Below are positions 1 to 8,381 of a stretch of 8,837 nt of DNA, in pieces (position 1 is the stretch's first letter; every line of letters begins with the position of its first letter). The position numbers and the translations under genes were made by a program. The notes beneath the pieces are model-generated. The model saw nothing but the letters and a program-made list of their open reading frames with translations. It was not told where the DNA came from and ran no database searches. Where the stretch lies: assembly GCA_903939355.1 (NCBI GenBank), contig CAJAHC010000270.1, positions 1 through 8,837 on the forward strand, read 5' to 3'. Source of the stretch: an uncultured Methylococcaceae bacterium. GTDB taxonomy: Bacteria; Pseudomonadota; Gammaproteobacteria; Methylococcales; Methylomonadaceae.

Positions 1-492
1 GACCCTGAACTCTCAGCTGCTGAAGTTCATGGAATGGCAACAGGTATGCTATGTATAAGTGGTCAGGCCGAAAGCGCATTTTGGTTAGCCGAACTAGCGA
101 TTGATAAAAATTCAATGGTAAGTGAAAATACTGATACATTAATCAGATTATTCGAAGAAACACGCCATCTATTAAGTAATGATGAATTTGATTTTGATCT
201 ATTTCTACCAGATGATGATGCCTCATTAACCGATCAGGCCGAGGCATTAAAAAACTGGTGCCGAGGATTTCTATTTGGTGTGGGCTCAGCAGTCTCAGCT
301 TCAGACGTCCCAGAAAATGCCGTCGAAATACTAAAAGACATTGCCGAATTTACCAAGCTAGATGACAATGTCGACGGTGAGGAAGATGAGCATGCACTTA
401 TGGAAATTAATGAATATTTAAGATCCGCAGTCTTATTGCTTCGCGATGAACTAAGTTCCGACAGTAATCATATACCGCAAAACGGTGAGTAA
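1..492 (+). CDS. ygfB: UPF0149 / YgfB family protein, 5' end outside the window
   Basis: The reading frame is open from the first base, so this is the C-terminal 163 codons of a gene that starts upstream. The ATG at 34 is internal, because conserved family sequence precedes it: an Ala-Glu-Val-His-Gly stretch leading into a Gly-Met-Leu-Cys segment, which is the usual N-terminal YgfB signature. Further on are a Trp-Cys-Arg-Gly-Phe-Leu-Phe-Gly stretch and a very acidic C-terminal helix region ending in a Leu-rich Arg-Asp-Glu-Leu segment, both typical of UPF0149. The biochemical role of the family is not firmly settled; YgfB of Pseudomonas has been linked to regulation of other genes. It sits directly before pepP and ubiH, the same order as in E. 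coli, with only 3 bases to pepP, so the genes are almost certainly co-transcribed. The family call is confident; the function is not. Confidence 0.9.
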   Translation, partial: DPELSAAEVHGMATGMLCISGQAESAFWLAELAIDKNSMVSENTDTLIRLFEETRHLLSNDEFDFDLFLPDDDASLTDQAEALKNWCRGFLFGVGSAVSASDVPENAVEILKDIAEFTKLDDNVDGEEDEHALMEINEYLRSAVLLLRDELSSDSNHIPQNGE

Positions 493-495
493 TCA

Positions 496-1806
496 ATGAA
501 GCAGAGTGAATTTAAAAAACGACGCAAGCAATTAATGCAGCGTGTTGGCGAAGGCAATATCGCTTTGATTGGCAGTGCTTCAATGCACACCCGCAATCGG
601 GACGTTAACTATCCATTCCGACAAGATAGTGATTTCTATTACTTGACCGGCTTCAATGAACCAGACGCCCTAGCTGTCTTTGTTCCTGGTCGCGCCCAAG
701 GAGAATATATTCTATTTTGCCGTGAATTTGATGCAAAAAAAGCTTTATGGGAGGGTGCTCACTCTGGACTGGAAGGTGCCACTACACATTATGATGCGGA
801 TGACGCATTCCCAATTGATGATTTGGATGACATTTTGCCGGGGCTACTGGAAAACAAAACTAAAGTCTTCTACCCTATGGGCTGTAATTTAGAGCTGGAC
901 CATAATTTATTGGAATGGATCAACCATATTCGCAATCAATCAAGATCGGGCATTATTGCCCCAGGTGAATTAGTTTCATTGGCGCTTATATTGCACGAAA
1001 TGCGACTATTTAAAAGTGCTGAAGAACTAAAACTCATGCGCCGCGCTGCCGAGGTTTCGGCTCATGCCCATATTAGAGCCATGAAAAACTGTAAGGCTGG
1101 GCTTTATGAATATCAAATAGAAGCAGAACTTATTCATCATTTTATCGACAATGGCCTACGTGCAGTTGCCTATCCGTCAATTGTTGCTGGCGGCAAAAAT
1201 GCTTGTACACTTCACTATACCGAAAATAACTCAAAATTAAAAAACGGTGATCTACTGTTAATTGATGCTGGTGCTGAATGTGACCATTATGCCGCCGACA
1301 TCACGCGCACTTTTCCAATTTCAGGACGCTTCAACGAAGCTCAAAAACAACTCTACCAACTGGTTTTGAATGCACAAACGGCCGCCCTAGAACAAATCAA
1401 ACCCGGTTTACCCTGGAATTTGGCTCATGACGCTTCAGTTGAAGTACTTACCCAAGGACTCCTAGACTTGGGTTTACTCAAAGGGAAGTTAAAAAAACTG
1501 ATTAAAGATGAAAAATATAAACAATTCTACATGCATCGTATCGGGCATTGGCTAGGTATGGATGTCCATGATGTAGGTGATTATAAGATAAAACAAGAAT
1601 GGCGGTTATTGGAAGCTGGCATGGTATTGACTGTTGAGCCCGGCCTATATATCCCCGTAGACTGCAAAAGTGTCGATGAAAAATGGCGGGGCATAGGCAT
1701 TCGTATAGAAGATGATGTTTTAGTTACCCCTACAGGTCATGAAATATTAACCAGTGGCGTGCCTAAATCGATAGCAGACATTGAAGCATTAATGCAGGCA
1801 AACTAA
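496..1806 (+). CDS. pepP: Xaa-Pro aminopeptidase (aminopeptidase P, M24 family)
   Basis: This cytosolic enzyme removes the N-terminal residue from peptides whose second residue is proline. The 436-residue product is close in length to E. coli PepP (441). Residues about 5-140 form the aminopeptidase P N-terminal domain (Arg-Asn-Arg-Asp-Val-Asn-Tyr-Pro-Phe-Arg at 33-42). Residues about 175-430 form the pita-bread creatinase/M24 domain. All five dinuclear metal ligands can be placed: Asp257, Asp268, His351, Glu381 and Glu405. A second conserved His358 lies in the Asp-Val-His-Asp-Val motif. The ATG at 496 lies 3 bases after the ygfB stop. Its weak Shine-Dalgarno (GGTGAG, 484-489) is inside the ygfB end, which suggests translational coupling. 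The stop overlaps the ubiH start. Nothing in the gene looks damaged. The link between PepP and ubiquinone synthesis is conserved gene order, not known biochemistry. Confidence 0.96.
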   Translation: MKQSEFKKRRKQLMQRVGEGNIALIGSASMHTRNRDVNYPFRQDSDFYYLTGFNEPDALAVFVPGRAQGEYILFCREFDAKKALWEGAHSGLEGATTHYDADDAFPIDDLDDILPGLLENKTKVFYPMGCNLELDHNLLEWINHIRNQSRSGIIAPGELVSLALILHEMRLFKSAEELKLMRRAAEVSAHAHIRAMKNCKAGLYEYQIEAELIHHFIDNGLRAVAYPSIVAGGKNACTLHYTENNSKLKNGDLLLIDAGAECDHYAADITRTFPISGRFNEAQKQLYQLVLNAQTAALEQIKPGLPWNLAHDASVEVLTQGLLDLGLLKGKLKKLIKDEKYKQFYMHRIGHWLGMDVHDVGDYKIKQEWRLLEAGMVLTVEPGLYIPVDCKSVDEKWRGIGIRIEDDVLVTPTGHEILTSGVPKSIADIEALMQAN

Positions 1807-3011
1807 TGCAACAAGATTATGACTTATTAATTGTTGGCAGCGGCTTGGCAGGCAACTGTTTAGCACTGGCACTAAAAGATACGGGATTGCGGATAGCTAT
1901 TATTGAGGCCAATACCCGCGAGCAATTACAAACATCTCCCGCTGGCGATAGGGCACTTGCTCTAGCGGCAGGGACAGTTATGATGTTGGATGGTTTGGGT
2001 GTTTGGCAAGGTATTAGTCACGCTGCCACACCAATAAAACATATACACATTTCCGACCGTGGTCATTTTGGCAAAACTCGATTGTCTGCTCAAAAAGAAC
2101 ATATCGATGCATTAGGTTATGTTATTACTGCCAGAGATATTGAAAGCTATGTTGCTAATTTGGTTAGTAAAGCGGGCATTGACCTTATCTCTCCCGCTCG
2201 TGTTATTGGTCTGATATCAGGCGATCAAGAAATTTGCGTAAACATAAAACAAAACACTCAGTCCTTAAACTTGTCCGCTAAATTATTAGTAGGTGCCGAT
2301 GGAGGTTTATCTTCAGTTCGTCAGCTGCTAGACATTAACCAACTGATTACTGACTATGGTCAAACAGCATTAATCACCTCCGTAAAATCATCTATTCCTA
2401 ATAACAATACCGCTTATGAACGTTTCACTTCTTCAGGTCCACTAGCATTATTACCTACCGCCAAAAATGAGTGTGCCGTGGTTTGGACTCGTTCAAATGA
2501 AGATGCAGATGCACTTATGTCAGGCAACGAACAAGATTTTCTGGCCGAACTGCAGAAGTGTTTTGGCTACAAACTCGGTGAACTTAGCCTGACAGCACCC
2601 AGACGAGCTTTTCCCTTATCACTCATTTGTGCAGAAAAATTGGTGGCAGGGAGAGCCGTAATCATAGGAAATGCCGCGCACCAATTGCACCCAGTTGCCG
2701 GCCAAGGCTTCAATTTAGGATTGCGTGATATTACCCAATTAGCTCAAATGCTAACCAAACAACATGAAGAAAATAAAGACATTGGTGCGGCAGATTTTTT
2801 AAATGCTTATGCCGTATCCAGAAAGAAAGATCATGACTGGACAATTGGCTTCACTGATACCTTGGTTAGAATTTTTGCTAATGAATGGTTACCATTGGCG
2901 GCATCTAGAAATATCGGACTAGCTCTTCTTGATCATATTCCTGCCGCAAAAACATTATTAACCCGGCATGCTATGGGTTTTGCAGGACAAACTAACTCAA
3001 CTAAACAATAA
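1806..3011 (+). CDS. ubiH: 2-octaprenyl-6-methoxyphenol hydroxylase (UbiH-type FAD monooxygenase)
   Basis: This is a class A flavin monooxygenase that hydroxylates the aromatic ring of the ubiquinone precursor, acting in the Ubi complex at the inner membrane or in soluble form. The 401-residue product has an N-terminal Rossmann motif Gly-Ser-Gly-Leu-Ala-Gly at 11-16, the Ala-Asp-Gly (DG) motif at 164-166, and the FAD-ribose motif at about 288-308 (Gly-Asn-Ala-Ala-His...Ala-Gly-Gln-Gly-Phe-Asn-Leu-Gly). The C-terminal stretch at 351-392 (Leu-Val-Arg-Ile-Phe-Ala-Asn ... Arg-Asn-Ile-Gly-Leu ... Met-Gly-Phe) resembles UbiH more than its paralogue UbiI. The ATG at 1806 shares one base with the pepP TAA (TAATG), so translation is probably coupled. 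In E. coli ubiI follows; here the operon ends with ubiH. The choice of UbiH over UbiI/UbiF rests on gene order and the C-terminal sequence, so a broader specificity remains possible. Confidence 0.92.
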   Translation: MQQDYDLLIVGSGLAGNCLALALKDTGLRIAIIEANTREQLQTSPAGDRALALAAGTVMMLDGLGVWQGISHAATPIKHIHISDRGHFGKTRLSAQKEHIDALGYVITARDIESYVANLVSKAGIDLISPARVIGLISGDQEICVNIKQNTQSLNLSAKLLVGADGGLSSVRQLLDINQLITDYGQTALITSVKSSIPNNNTAYERFTSSGPLALLPTAKNECAVVWTRSNEDADALMSGNEQDFLAELQKCFGYKLGELSLTAPRRAFPLSLICAEKLVAGRAVIIGNAAHQLHPVAGQGFNLGLRDITQLAQMLTKQHEENKDIGAADFLNAYAVSRKKDHDWTIGFTDTLVRIFANEWLPLAASRNIGLALLDHIPAAKTLLTRHAMGFAGQTNSTKQ

Positions 3012-3061
3012 TTACATACTGTTTATTTATTGGGAGCGGGGAGTAATTGTAAAAAAATACC

Positions 3062-3109
3062 AAAATAAAACCGCTGCAATTGTAAGAAAATATCTATCCA
3101 ATTGAGCGG
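3062..3109 (-). terminator. Probable Rho-independent terminator of the comEA-like gene, possibly bidirectional
   Basis: CCGCT-G-CAATTG at 3071-3082 pairs with CAATTGAGCGG at 3099-3109: 11 base pairs with one bulged G and a 16-base loop. Read on the minus strand, the stem is followed at once by TTTTATTTT (3070-3062), a good uridine-rich tail downstream of the minus-strand comEA-like stop at 3130. On the plus strand the stem is followed only by GGCTTATTT, so it would be a weaker terminator for ubiH, although it sits in the right place between the two convergent ends. The stem and tail are read directly from the sequence; termination itself is inferred. Confidence 0.7.
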
Positions 3110-3129
3110 GCTTATTTAGGGAAATTTGT

Positions 3130-3477
3130 TTACTTAGGCTTAACGTCTTTACTTGGTTCAGTGACGGGCTTTGATTCAGTCACTGCTTTTGTATCAGCTG
3201 ATGGAGTTGTTGCCTCAGCAGGGGTATCACTCAACAAAATATCTTTTTTATTTTTATCAATAGTCTTTTGACCAATACCTTTAACGTTAGTCAAATCTTC
3301 TACTGTTTTGAACAAGCCCTTTTCTGTTCTGTATTTTACAATAGCTTCAGCTTTTTTTAGGCCAATTCCTGATAGTGCATCAGAGATAGTCTTTGCATCA
3401 GCAGTGTTAACATTAACAGGTGTAGCAAATACATTAAAGGCAAATAACGATAAAAATAACCATATTAACTTTTTCAT
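3130..3477 (-). CDS. Secreted ComEA-like helix-hairpin-helix DNA-binding protein
   Basis: The product is a 115-residue protein. It begins with a signal peptide (Lys-Lys, then a hydrophobic Leu/Phe run, probable cleavage after Ala18), followed by the Val-Asn-Val-Asn-Thr-Ala motif (21-26) that opens ComEA/ComE1 domains. Two helix-hairpin-helix elements follow: Gly-Ile-Gly-Leu-Lys-Lys-Ala at 37-43 and Val-Lys-Gly-Ile-Gly-Gln-Lys at 65-71. Such proteins bind double-stranded DNA without sequence preference, and in competent Gram-negative bacteria periplasmic ComEA ratchets incoming DNA across the outer membrane. Residues about 86-115 form a low-complexity Pro/Thr/Ser/Lys/Glu tail not needed for the fold. 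The start has a good Shine-Dalgarno (AGAGGA, minus strand at about 3484-3489). It stands alone, with no pilus or competence gene next to it. A role in DNA uptake is inferred from the family only. Confidence 0.88.
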   Translation of the reverse strand: MKKLIWLFLSLFAFNVFATPVNVNTADAKTISDALSGIGLKKAEAIVKYRTEKGLFKTVEDLTNVKGIGQKTIDKNKKDILLSDTPAEATTPSADTKAVTESKPVTEPSKDVKPK

Positions 3478-3483
3478 AAGCTT

Positions 3484-3489
3484 TCCTCT
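3484..3489 (-). promoter_or_regulatory. Shine-Dalgarno of the comEA-like gene
   Basis: AGAGGA on the minus strand lies 6 bases upstream of the ATG at 3477. It supports this start and places the hydrophobic signal peptide at the true N-terminus. The rest of the gap to cmoB (3490-3634) is AT-rich, and I could not pick out a convincing promoter or a terminator for cmoB in it. Confidence 0.7.
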
Positions 3490-3634
3490 AATTGAATTGA
3501 ATGACTAAAAACATTCTTGTTATCGAAATATAAACAACAGGGATTCCCCAAAATCGAGTTTAGTAGACTATTTTTGAAATACAACTCAGATCACTATTTT
3601 ATTTACAAACAGTCCACTTCCAAAGAGCAATCCT

Positions 3635-4609
3635 TTAGATAGTATTCGCCGTAATAATAGCGCGTTTGGGGGCTGGAAGTCCTTCACAGGTTAATTGATG
3701 ATTCTCTACACTGAGAAAATCTTTGAGGGAATGAAACTGCATCCATTCTGTACTACGTTGTTCTTCAACACTGGTTGAACTAACATCAATCAAGCGTATA
3801 TTTTGAAAGCCACATCGTTTTAACCAACTTATCAATGTGTCACAACTAGGCAAAAACCATACATTACGCATTTTGGCATAACGTCCTTCAGGTAATAACA
3901 CCTCTCCCAAGCCGCCATCAATAATTAGAGTTTCCAATACCAGTTCACCGCCAGGTCTCAAACAATCTCTTAATTCCATGAGGTGGTCAATAGGTGAGCG
4001 TCGATGATATAGAACGCCCATCGAAAATACTGTATCAAAAACCTTTAAACCATAAGGTAAGTCTTCTATACCTAATGGCAATAAATAGACCGGTACTTCA
4101 CCATATAATTTCCTAACCACTTGAAATTGAAATATATTAAGTAGCAATGGATCTATACCAACTACCATCTTTGCCCCAGCACCCAGCATTCTCCAACAAT
4201 GATAGCCATTACCACACCCAACATCCAAAACTAGGCGATGATTAAGTGGTGAAATATGATTCTTTAGGCGATCCCATTTCCAATCTGATCGCCATTCAGT
4301 ATCAATATGAATATTGAATAAATTGTAAGGCCCTTTTCGCCAAGGATGCAATGCTTTAAGTCGGCTCTCAAGCTCCATCATCTCTTCTTTAGTTAAATCA
4401 TCCGATCGACCTATCTCTATGACGTTAGCATCCAATAATCGGTGTGTTGTCGCTAATTCCGGCATAGACTCAATAACGGATTGCCAATGAGACAAGGTGC
4501 CATGTTTGGTCAACTCAAAAGCACTGGCAATTTGCTGGGGTAATAATTTCACCCAATTATCGACTTTTGCATCAAGCAGAAGATTGTATAAAGGTTGATA
4601 ATCAATCAT
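3635..4609 (-). CDS. cmoB: tRNA U34 carboxymethyltransferase
   Basis: CmoB transfers a carboxymethyl group from carboxy-S-adenosylmethionine to 5-hydroxyuridine at wobble position 34 of certain tRNAs, giving 5-oxyacetyluridine (cmo5U). This widens codon reading. The product has 324 residues against 323 in E. coli. The carboxy-SAM binding residues all appear one position later than in E. coli: Lys92, Trp106, Lys111, Gly131, Asp153, Met197, Tyr201 and Arg316. The Rossmann methyltransferase core runs from about 125 to 235, with Asp-Val-Gly-Cys-Gly-Asn-Gly at 129-135 and Phe-Ser-Met-Gly-Val-Leu-Tyr-His at 195-202. The ATG at 4609 gives the family's usual N-terminus, although no clear Shine-Dalgarno precedes it. 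The partner gene cmoA, which makes carboxy-SAM and is often adjacent, is not in this window and would have to be elsewhere. Confidence 0.96.
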   Translation of the reverse strand: MIDYQPLYNLLLDAKVDNWVKLLPQQIASAFELTKHGTLSHWQSVIESMPELATTHRLLDANVIEIGRSDDLTKEEMMELESRLKALHPWRKGPYNLFNIHIDTEWRSDWKWDRLKNHISPLNHRLVLDVGCGNGYHCWRMLGAGAKMVVGIDPLLLNIFQFQVVRKLYGEVPVYLLPLGIEDLPYGLKVFDTVFSMGVLYHRRSPIDHLMELRDCLRPGGELVLETLIIDGGLGEVLLPEGRYAKMRNVWFLPSCDTLISWLKRCGFQNIRLIDVSSTSVEEQRSTEWMQFHSLKDFLSVENHQLTCEGLPAPKRAIITANTI

Positions 4610-4697
4610 TTAAGTACTGAATACATCTTTAAAAACAGCCTTTGACATGAAAGACAGCTCAACAGTGGGTAACAAAAAGATGAGAATCTGGAGGAAA

Positions 4698-4740
4698 TCA
4701 ACAACTAACCCAGATACTTCATAATCGGGTTAGTTGTTGA
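4698..4740 (-). terminator. Perfect 14-bp inverted repeat downstream of mlaC (possible terminator or RNA stem-loop)
   Basis: The arm at 4698-4711 (TCAACAACTAACCC) is exactly complementary to 4727-4740 (GGGTTAGTTGTTGA), with a 15-base loop between. It begins 10 bases after the mlaC stop on the minus strand. In that direction the stem is followed by TTTCCTCC, a poor uridine tail, so it may terminate only partly, may protect the mlaC mRNA 3' end, or may act by another route. On the plus strand the right arm is followed by AAAAG, so that side is not a terminator. The pairing is certain from the sequence; the role is inferred. Confidence 0.6.
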
Positions 4741-4749
4741 AAAGAAGAC

Positions 4750-5385
4750 TTATGAATTTTTTGCTAAGAGGGCTTCTGAATTACGTTTTTGCAAACCATC
4801 AATAACAGCGCCCAAAGATCCTTTAGCTTGAACCTCAGTGGTAAAAGTTGTACGGTAATTAGTTACCAAACTAACGCCTTCAATCATAATATCGTAAGCT
4901 TTCCATTGACCATCACTCAATAACATCCGGTAGTCAACTGCCACAGGTTGTAAACTAGGCTGTATAACTTCTGTTTTTACAATAACTTTTGTCGCGCCTG
5001 CTTCAAGTTCAATGGGTAAATAACGAATTGACCAATCTTTAAATTCAATAAATGCCCGAGAATAAGTTCTTACCAATAACGTCTGAAATTCGTGTTTAAA
5101 ACGCTCGCGCTCTTCGGGTGTTGCAGTCTTCCAAAGCTTACCCAAGACCAAGGCAGAAATTTTATCAAAATCAGTGCTTGGCAAAATTGCATCGTTAACA
5201 AATTGATTAACTTTTGCAAAATCCTTAATAAAGGATTTATCTTGCATTTTTTGCTGTAATTTTGCTGAAGCAGTTTCTATCGCTTGTTGCGGAGGCAATA
5301 AATCGGCAGCAATAACTTGAGTTACAGATATTAATGCTATTAATACCGAAAAAAAACCGAACAATGTGTAGCGCTTAACGTTCAT
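4750..5385 (-). CDS. mlaC: MlaC-like periplasmic phospholipid-binding protein (Tol-Ttg2 family), stand-alone
   Basis: MlaC proteins carry phospholipid through the periplasm between the outer-membrane MlaA complex and the inner-membrane MlaFEDB transporter, and so maintain outer-membrane lipid asymmetry. The 211-residue product matches the family length. A signal peptide occupies residues 1-26 (Lys-Arg, hydrophobic core, Val-Ile-Ala before the likely cleavage site). The mature part shows family hallmarks: Glu-Arg-Phe-Lys-His-Glu-Phe at about 94-100, Leu-Leu-Val-Arg-Thr-Tyr-Ser at about 103-109, and near the C-terminus Trp-Lys-Ala-Tyr-Asp-Ile-Met-Ile-Glu-Gly-Val-Ser-Leu-Val then Asn-Tyr-Arg. 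The start has a Shine-Dalgarno (AGAGGT, minus strand 5391-5396). Unlike the usual mlaFEDCB operon, no ABC transporter or MlaD gene is adjacent. It could instead be an HpnM-type relative linked to hopanoid transport, which I cannot exclude without alignment. Confidence 0.88.
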   Translation of the reverse strand: MNVKRYTLFGFFSVLIALISVTQVIAADLLPPQQAIETASAKLQQKMQDKSFIKDFAKVNQFVNDAILPSTDFDKISALVLGKLWKTATPEERERFKHEFQTLLVRTYSRAFIEFKDWSIRYLPIELEAGATKVIVKTEVIQPSLQPVAVDYRMLLSDGQWKAYDIMIEGVSLVTNYRTTFTTEVQAKGSLGAVIDGLQKRNSEALLAKNS

Positions 5386-7376
<1,991 letters not shown>

Positions 7377-7417
7377 ACTTGTTCTACGTAATTACTAAAA
7401 ACTTGAAACCCTAAAAG

Positions 7418-7954
7418 TTAAGCATTCTGCAGGATGTAAGCATTTTTTAACGAAATATAATGTTCTGCAGAATATTTCAAGAATTCTTTTTCTGATTCTT
7501 TCAAAGGCCTTGTTTGTTTGACTGGTGAACCGACATATAAATACCCACTTTCCAGTATTTTTCCTGGCGGAACAAGTGCTCCAGCGCCTAGCATTACATA
7601 ATCTTCGAGGACTGCACCGTCCAAAATAATTGCTCCTATACCAATCAAACAATAATCACCTACGGAACACGCGTGAACTACCGCTTTATGACCAATAGTC
7701 ACACATTTACCTATAGTTAACGGATAACCCTGCTCGGAATACCGTCCTGCATGAGATACGTGAAGAACAGAACCATCTTGAACATTCGTTCCATCTCCAA
7801 TTTTTATACTTTCAACATCCCCTCTAACCACGGCAGTCGGCCAGATAGATACATTATTACCCAGAGTTACATCACCTATAACTACCGCACTTTCATCTAT
7901 ATAAACTGATTCTCCAAAGTTAGGCAACTTATCGTTAAATTTTCTAATTGACAC
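7418..7954 (-). CDS. Gamma-class carbonic anhydrase-like hexapeptide-repeat protein (YrdA/CaiE family)
   Basis: This is a left-handed beta-helix protein of 178 residues built from hexapeptide repeats (for example Ile-Gly-Asp-Val-Thr-Leu, Ile-Gly-Asp-Gly-Thr-Asn, Ile-Gly-Lys-Cys-Val-Thr), with an Arg-Gly-Asp at 44-46 and a C-terminal helix from about 150. The three histidines expected to bind metal at the trimer interface are present: His65 (Val-Leu-His-Val-Ser-His), His89 (Ile-Gly-His-Lys) and His94 (Val-Val-His-Ala-Cys). Family members include archaeal gamma carbonic anhydrases and E. coli YrdA, whose activity is unclear, so hydration of carbon dioxide is a family-based guess. The start is GTG at 7954, preceded by AAGGA on the minus strand. 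The gene is convergent with aroE, with 41 bases between stops; I see no strong terminator there. Confidence 0.92.
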   Translation of the reverse strand: MSIRKFNDKLPNFGESVYIDESAVVIGDVTLGNNVSIWPTAVVRGDVESIKIGDGTNVQDGSVLHVSHAGRYSEQGYPLTIGKCVTIGHKAVVHACSVGDYCLIGIGAIILDGAVLEDYVMLGAGALVPPGKILESGYLYVGSPVKQTRPLKESEKEFLKYSAEHYISLKNAYILQNA

Positions 7955-7962
7955 TTTTCACG

Positions 7963-7967
7963 TCCTT
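7963..7967 (-). promoter_or_regulatory. Shine-Dalgarno supporting the GTG start of the gamma carbonic anhydrase-like gene
   Basis: AAGGA on the minus strand lies 8 bases upstream of the GTG at 7954-7952. The GTG is followed by Ser-Ile-Arg-Lys-Phe, a normal N-terminus for the family, and no in-frame ATG lies nearby. The remaining divergent gap up to 8119 is AT-rich and must hold promoters for this gene and the ygjP-like gene. TTGACA at 8000-8005 is the only good -35-like hexamer, and it lacks a well-spaced -10. Confidence 0.6.
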
Positions 7968-8119
7968 ATTTTTAAATCTAAAACAATTTGTCAGTGATAT
8001 TGACATAAAATTACTTTTTAGGAAAAGTTAAAATAGTTTAAAGTGCTGGGCAATGGAATTATTTATCCTATTAAATCTATAAATTAACTCTATCAGCACT
8101 CTGCTTTTTAAGGCATAAC

Positions 8120-8353
8120 ATGAATGTTATACAAGGAAACGGTTTTATTGCCGAGATAATACGATCTTCCAAAAGAAAAACCTCTGCTATTAAAATACAA
8201 AAAGGCAAAGTATTTGTTATTGTCCCTGAAAGCTTACGTTTTGAGATAATAGAAACCTTAGTCGCAGGTAAGAATCATTGGATTAAGTCAAAATTGGCCA
8301 TTCAAAATGAAGTAATGGCCACTCAACCGAAAGCATTTATTTCTGGCGGGTAG
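8120..8353 (+). CDS. YgjP/DUF45 (SprT-like) zinc metallopeptidase, N-terminal part only, cut at a sequence junction
   Basis: Only the first 77 codons are present. The N-terminal region matches the YgjP/DUF45 layout: Ser-Lys-Arg-Lys-Thr-Ser-Ala-Ile-Lys-Ile (about 17-26), a strand ending Val-Ile-Val-Pro-Glu, then a helix ending in Trp-Ile-Lys-Ser-Lys-Leu. The last residues, Lys-Ala-Phe-Ile-Ser-Gly-Gly, correspond to the conserved Phe-Val-Ser-Gly-Glu segment just before the second domain. The zinc-binding His-Glu-x-x-His domain would follow, but the sequence instead runs into a TAG at 8351-8353 and then into unrelated actinobacterial DNA. The truncation therefore coincides with the junction and is probably not a natural stop. 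The ATG at 8120 has a short AAGG Shine-Dalgarno at 8110-8113. The gene is probably intact in the source genome. Confidence 0.8.
   Translation: MNVIQGNGFIAEIIRSSKRKTSAIKIQKGKVFVIVPESLRFEIIETLVAGKNHWIKSKLAIQNEVMATQPKAFISGG
8343..8350. other. Chimeric junction between gammaproteobacterial and actinobacterial sequence
   Basis: CTGGCGGG at 8343-8350 can be read as part of both flanking genes: on the plus strand as Ser-Gly-Gly of the ygjP-like gene, and on the minus strand as Thr-Arg-Gln of a LexA N-terminus. Left of it all genes are gammaproteobacterial and AT-rich. Right of it everything (lexA start, SOS boxes, LysM gene) is actinobacterial in type and visibly richer in G and C. Two unrelated genes cut at the same shared short word is the usual mark of an assembly join made on a short overlap. 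A natural rearrangement is possible but less likely. Confidence 0.75.
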
Positions 8354-8381
8354 TAAGGCCCTGGGGGGTTTGTGTGCTCAT
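8343..8381 (-). CDS. lexA: LexA repressor, first 13 codons only, cut at the junction
   Basis: From the ATG at 8381 the minus strand reads Met-Ser-Thr-Gln-Thr-Pro-Gln-Gly-Leu-Thr-Thr-Arg-Gln. Leu-Thr-x-Arg-Gln is the usual opening of the LexA winged-helix DNA-binding domain. The next codons give Lys and a stop, but those bases belong to the ygjP side. The identification leans on context: two SOS boxes upstream and a divergent LysM gene, the common actinobacterial arrangement of lexA beside a LysM cell-division-inhibitor-like gene. LexA represses SOS genes until RecA triggers its self-cleavage. The fragment is too short for certainty by itself. No clear Shine-Dalgarno precedes the ATG. Confidence 0.6.

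Noticed and set aside
680..892. Open frame of 70 codons on the plus strand inside pepP.
   Set aside because: It lies wholly within the confident pepP frame, and its product has no recognisable features.
3308..3508. Open frame of 66 codons on the plus strand opposite the comEA-like gene.
   Set aside because: It is antisense to a gene with a clear signal peptide and domain, has no convincing ribosome site, and looks like a shadow.
7400..7419. Small hairpin AACTT/AAGTT between aroE and the carbonic anhydrase-like gene.
   Set aside because: It has only five A/T-rich base pairs, overlaps the stop codon, and has no uridine tail; too weak to call a terminator.
7395..7652. Open frame of 85 codons on the minus strand, overlapping the carbonic anhydrase-like gene in another frame.
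   Set aside because: The product is Arg/Cys-rich with no recognisable family; the other frame carries the hexapeptide repeats and metal histidines.
8000..8034. Possible sigma-70 promoter with TTGACA at 8000-8005 and TAAAAT at 8029-8034 before the ygjP-like gene.
   Set aside because: The spacing is about 23 bases, well beyond the usual 16-18, and no better -10 is found at the right distance.
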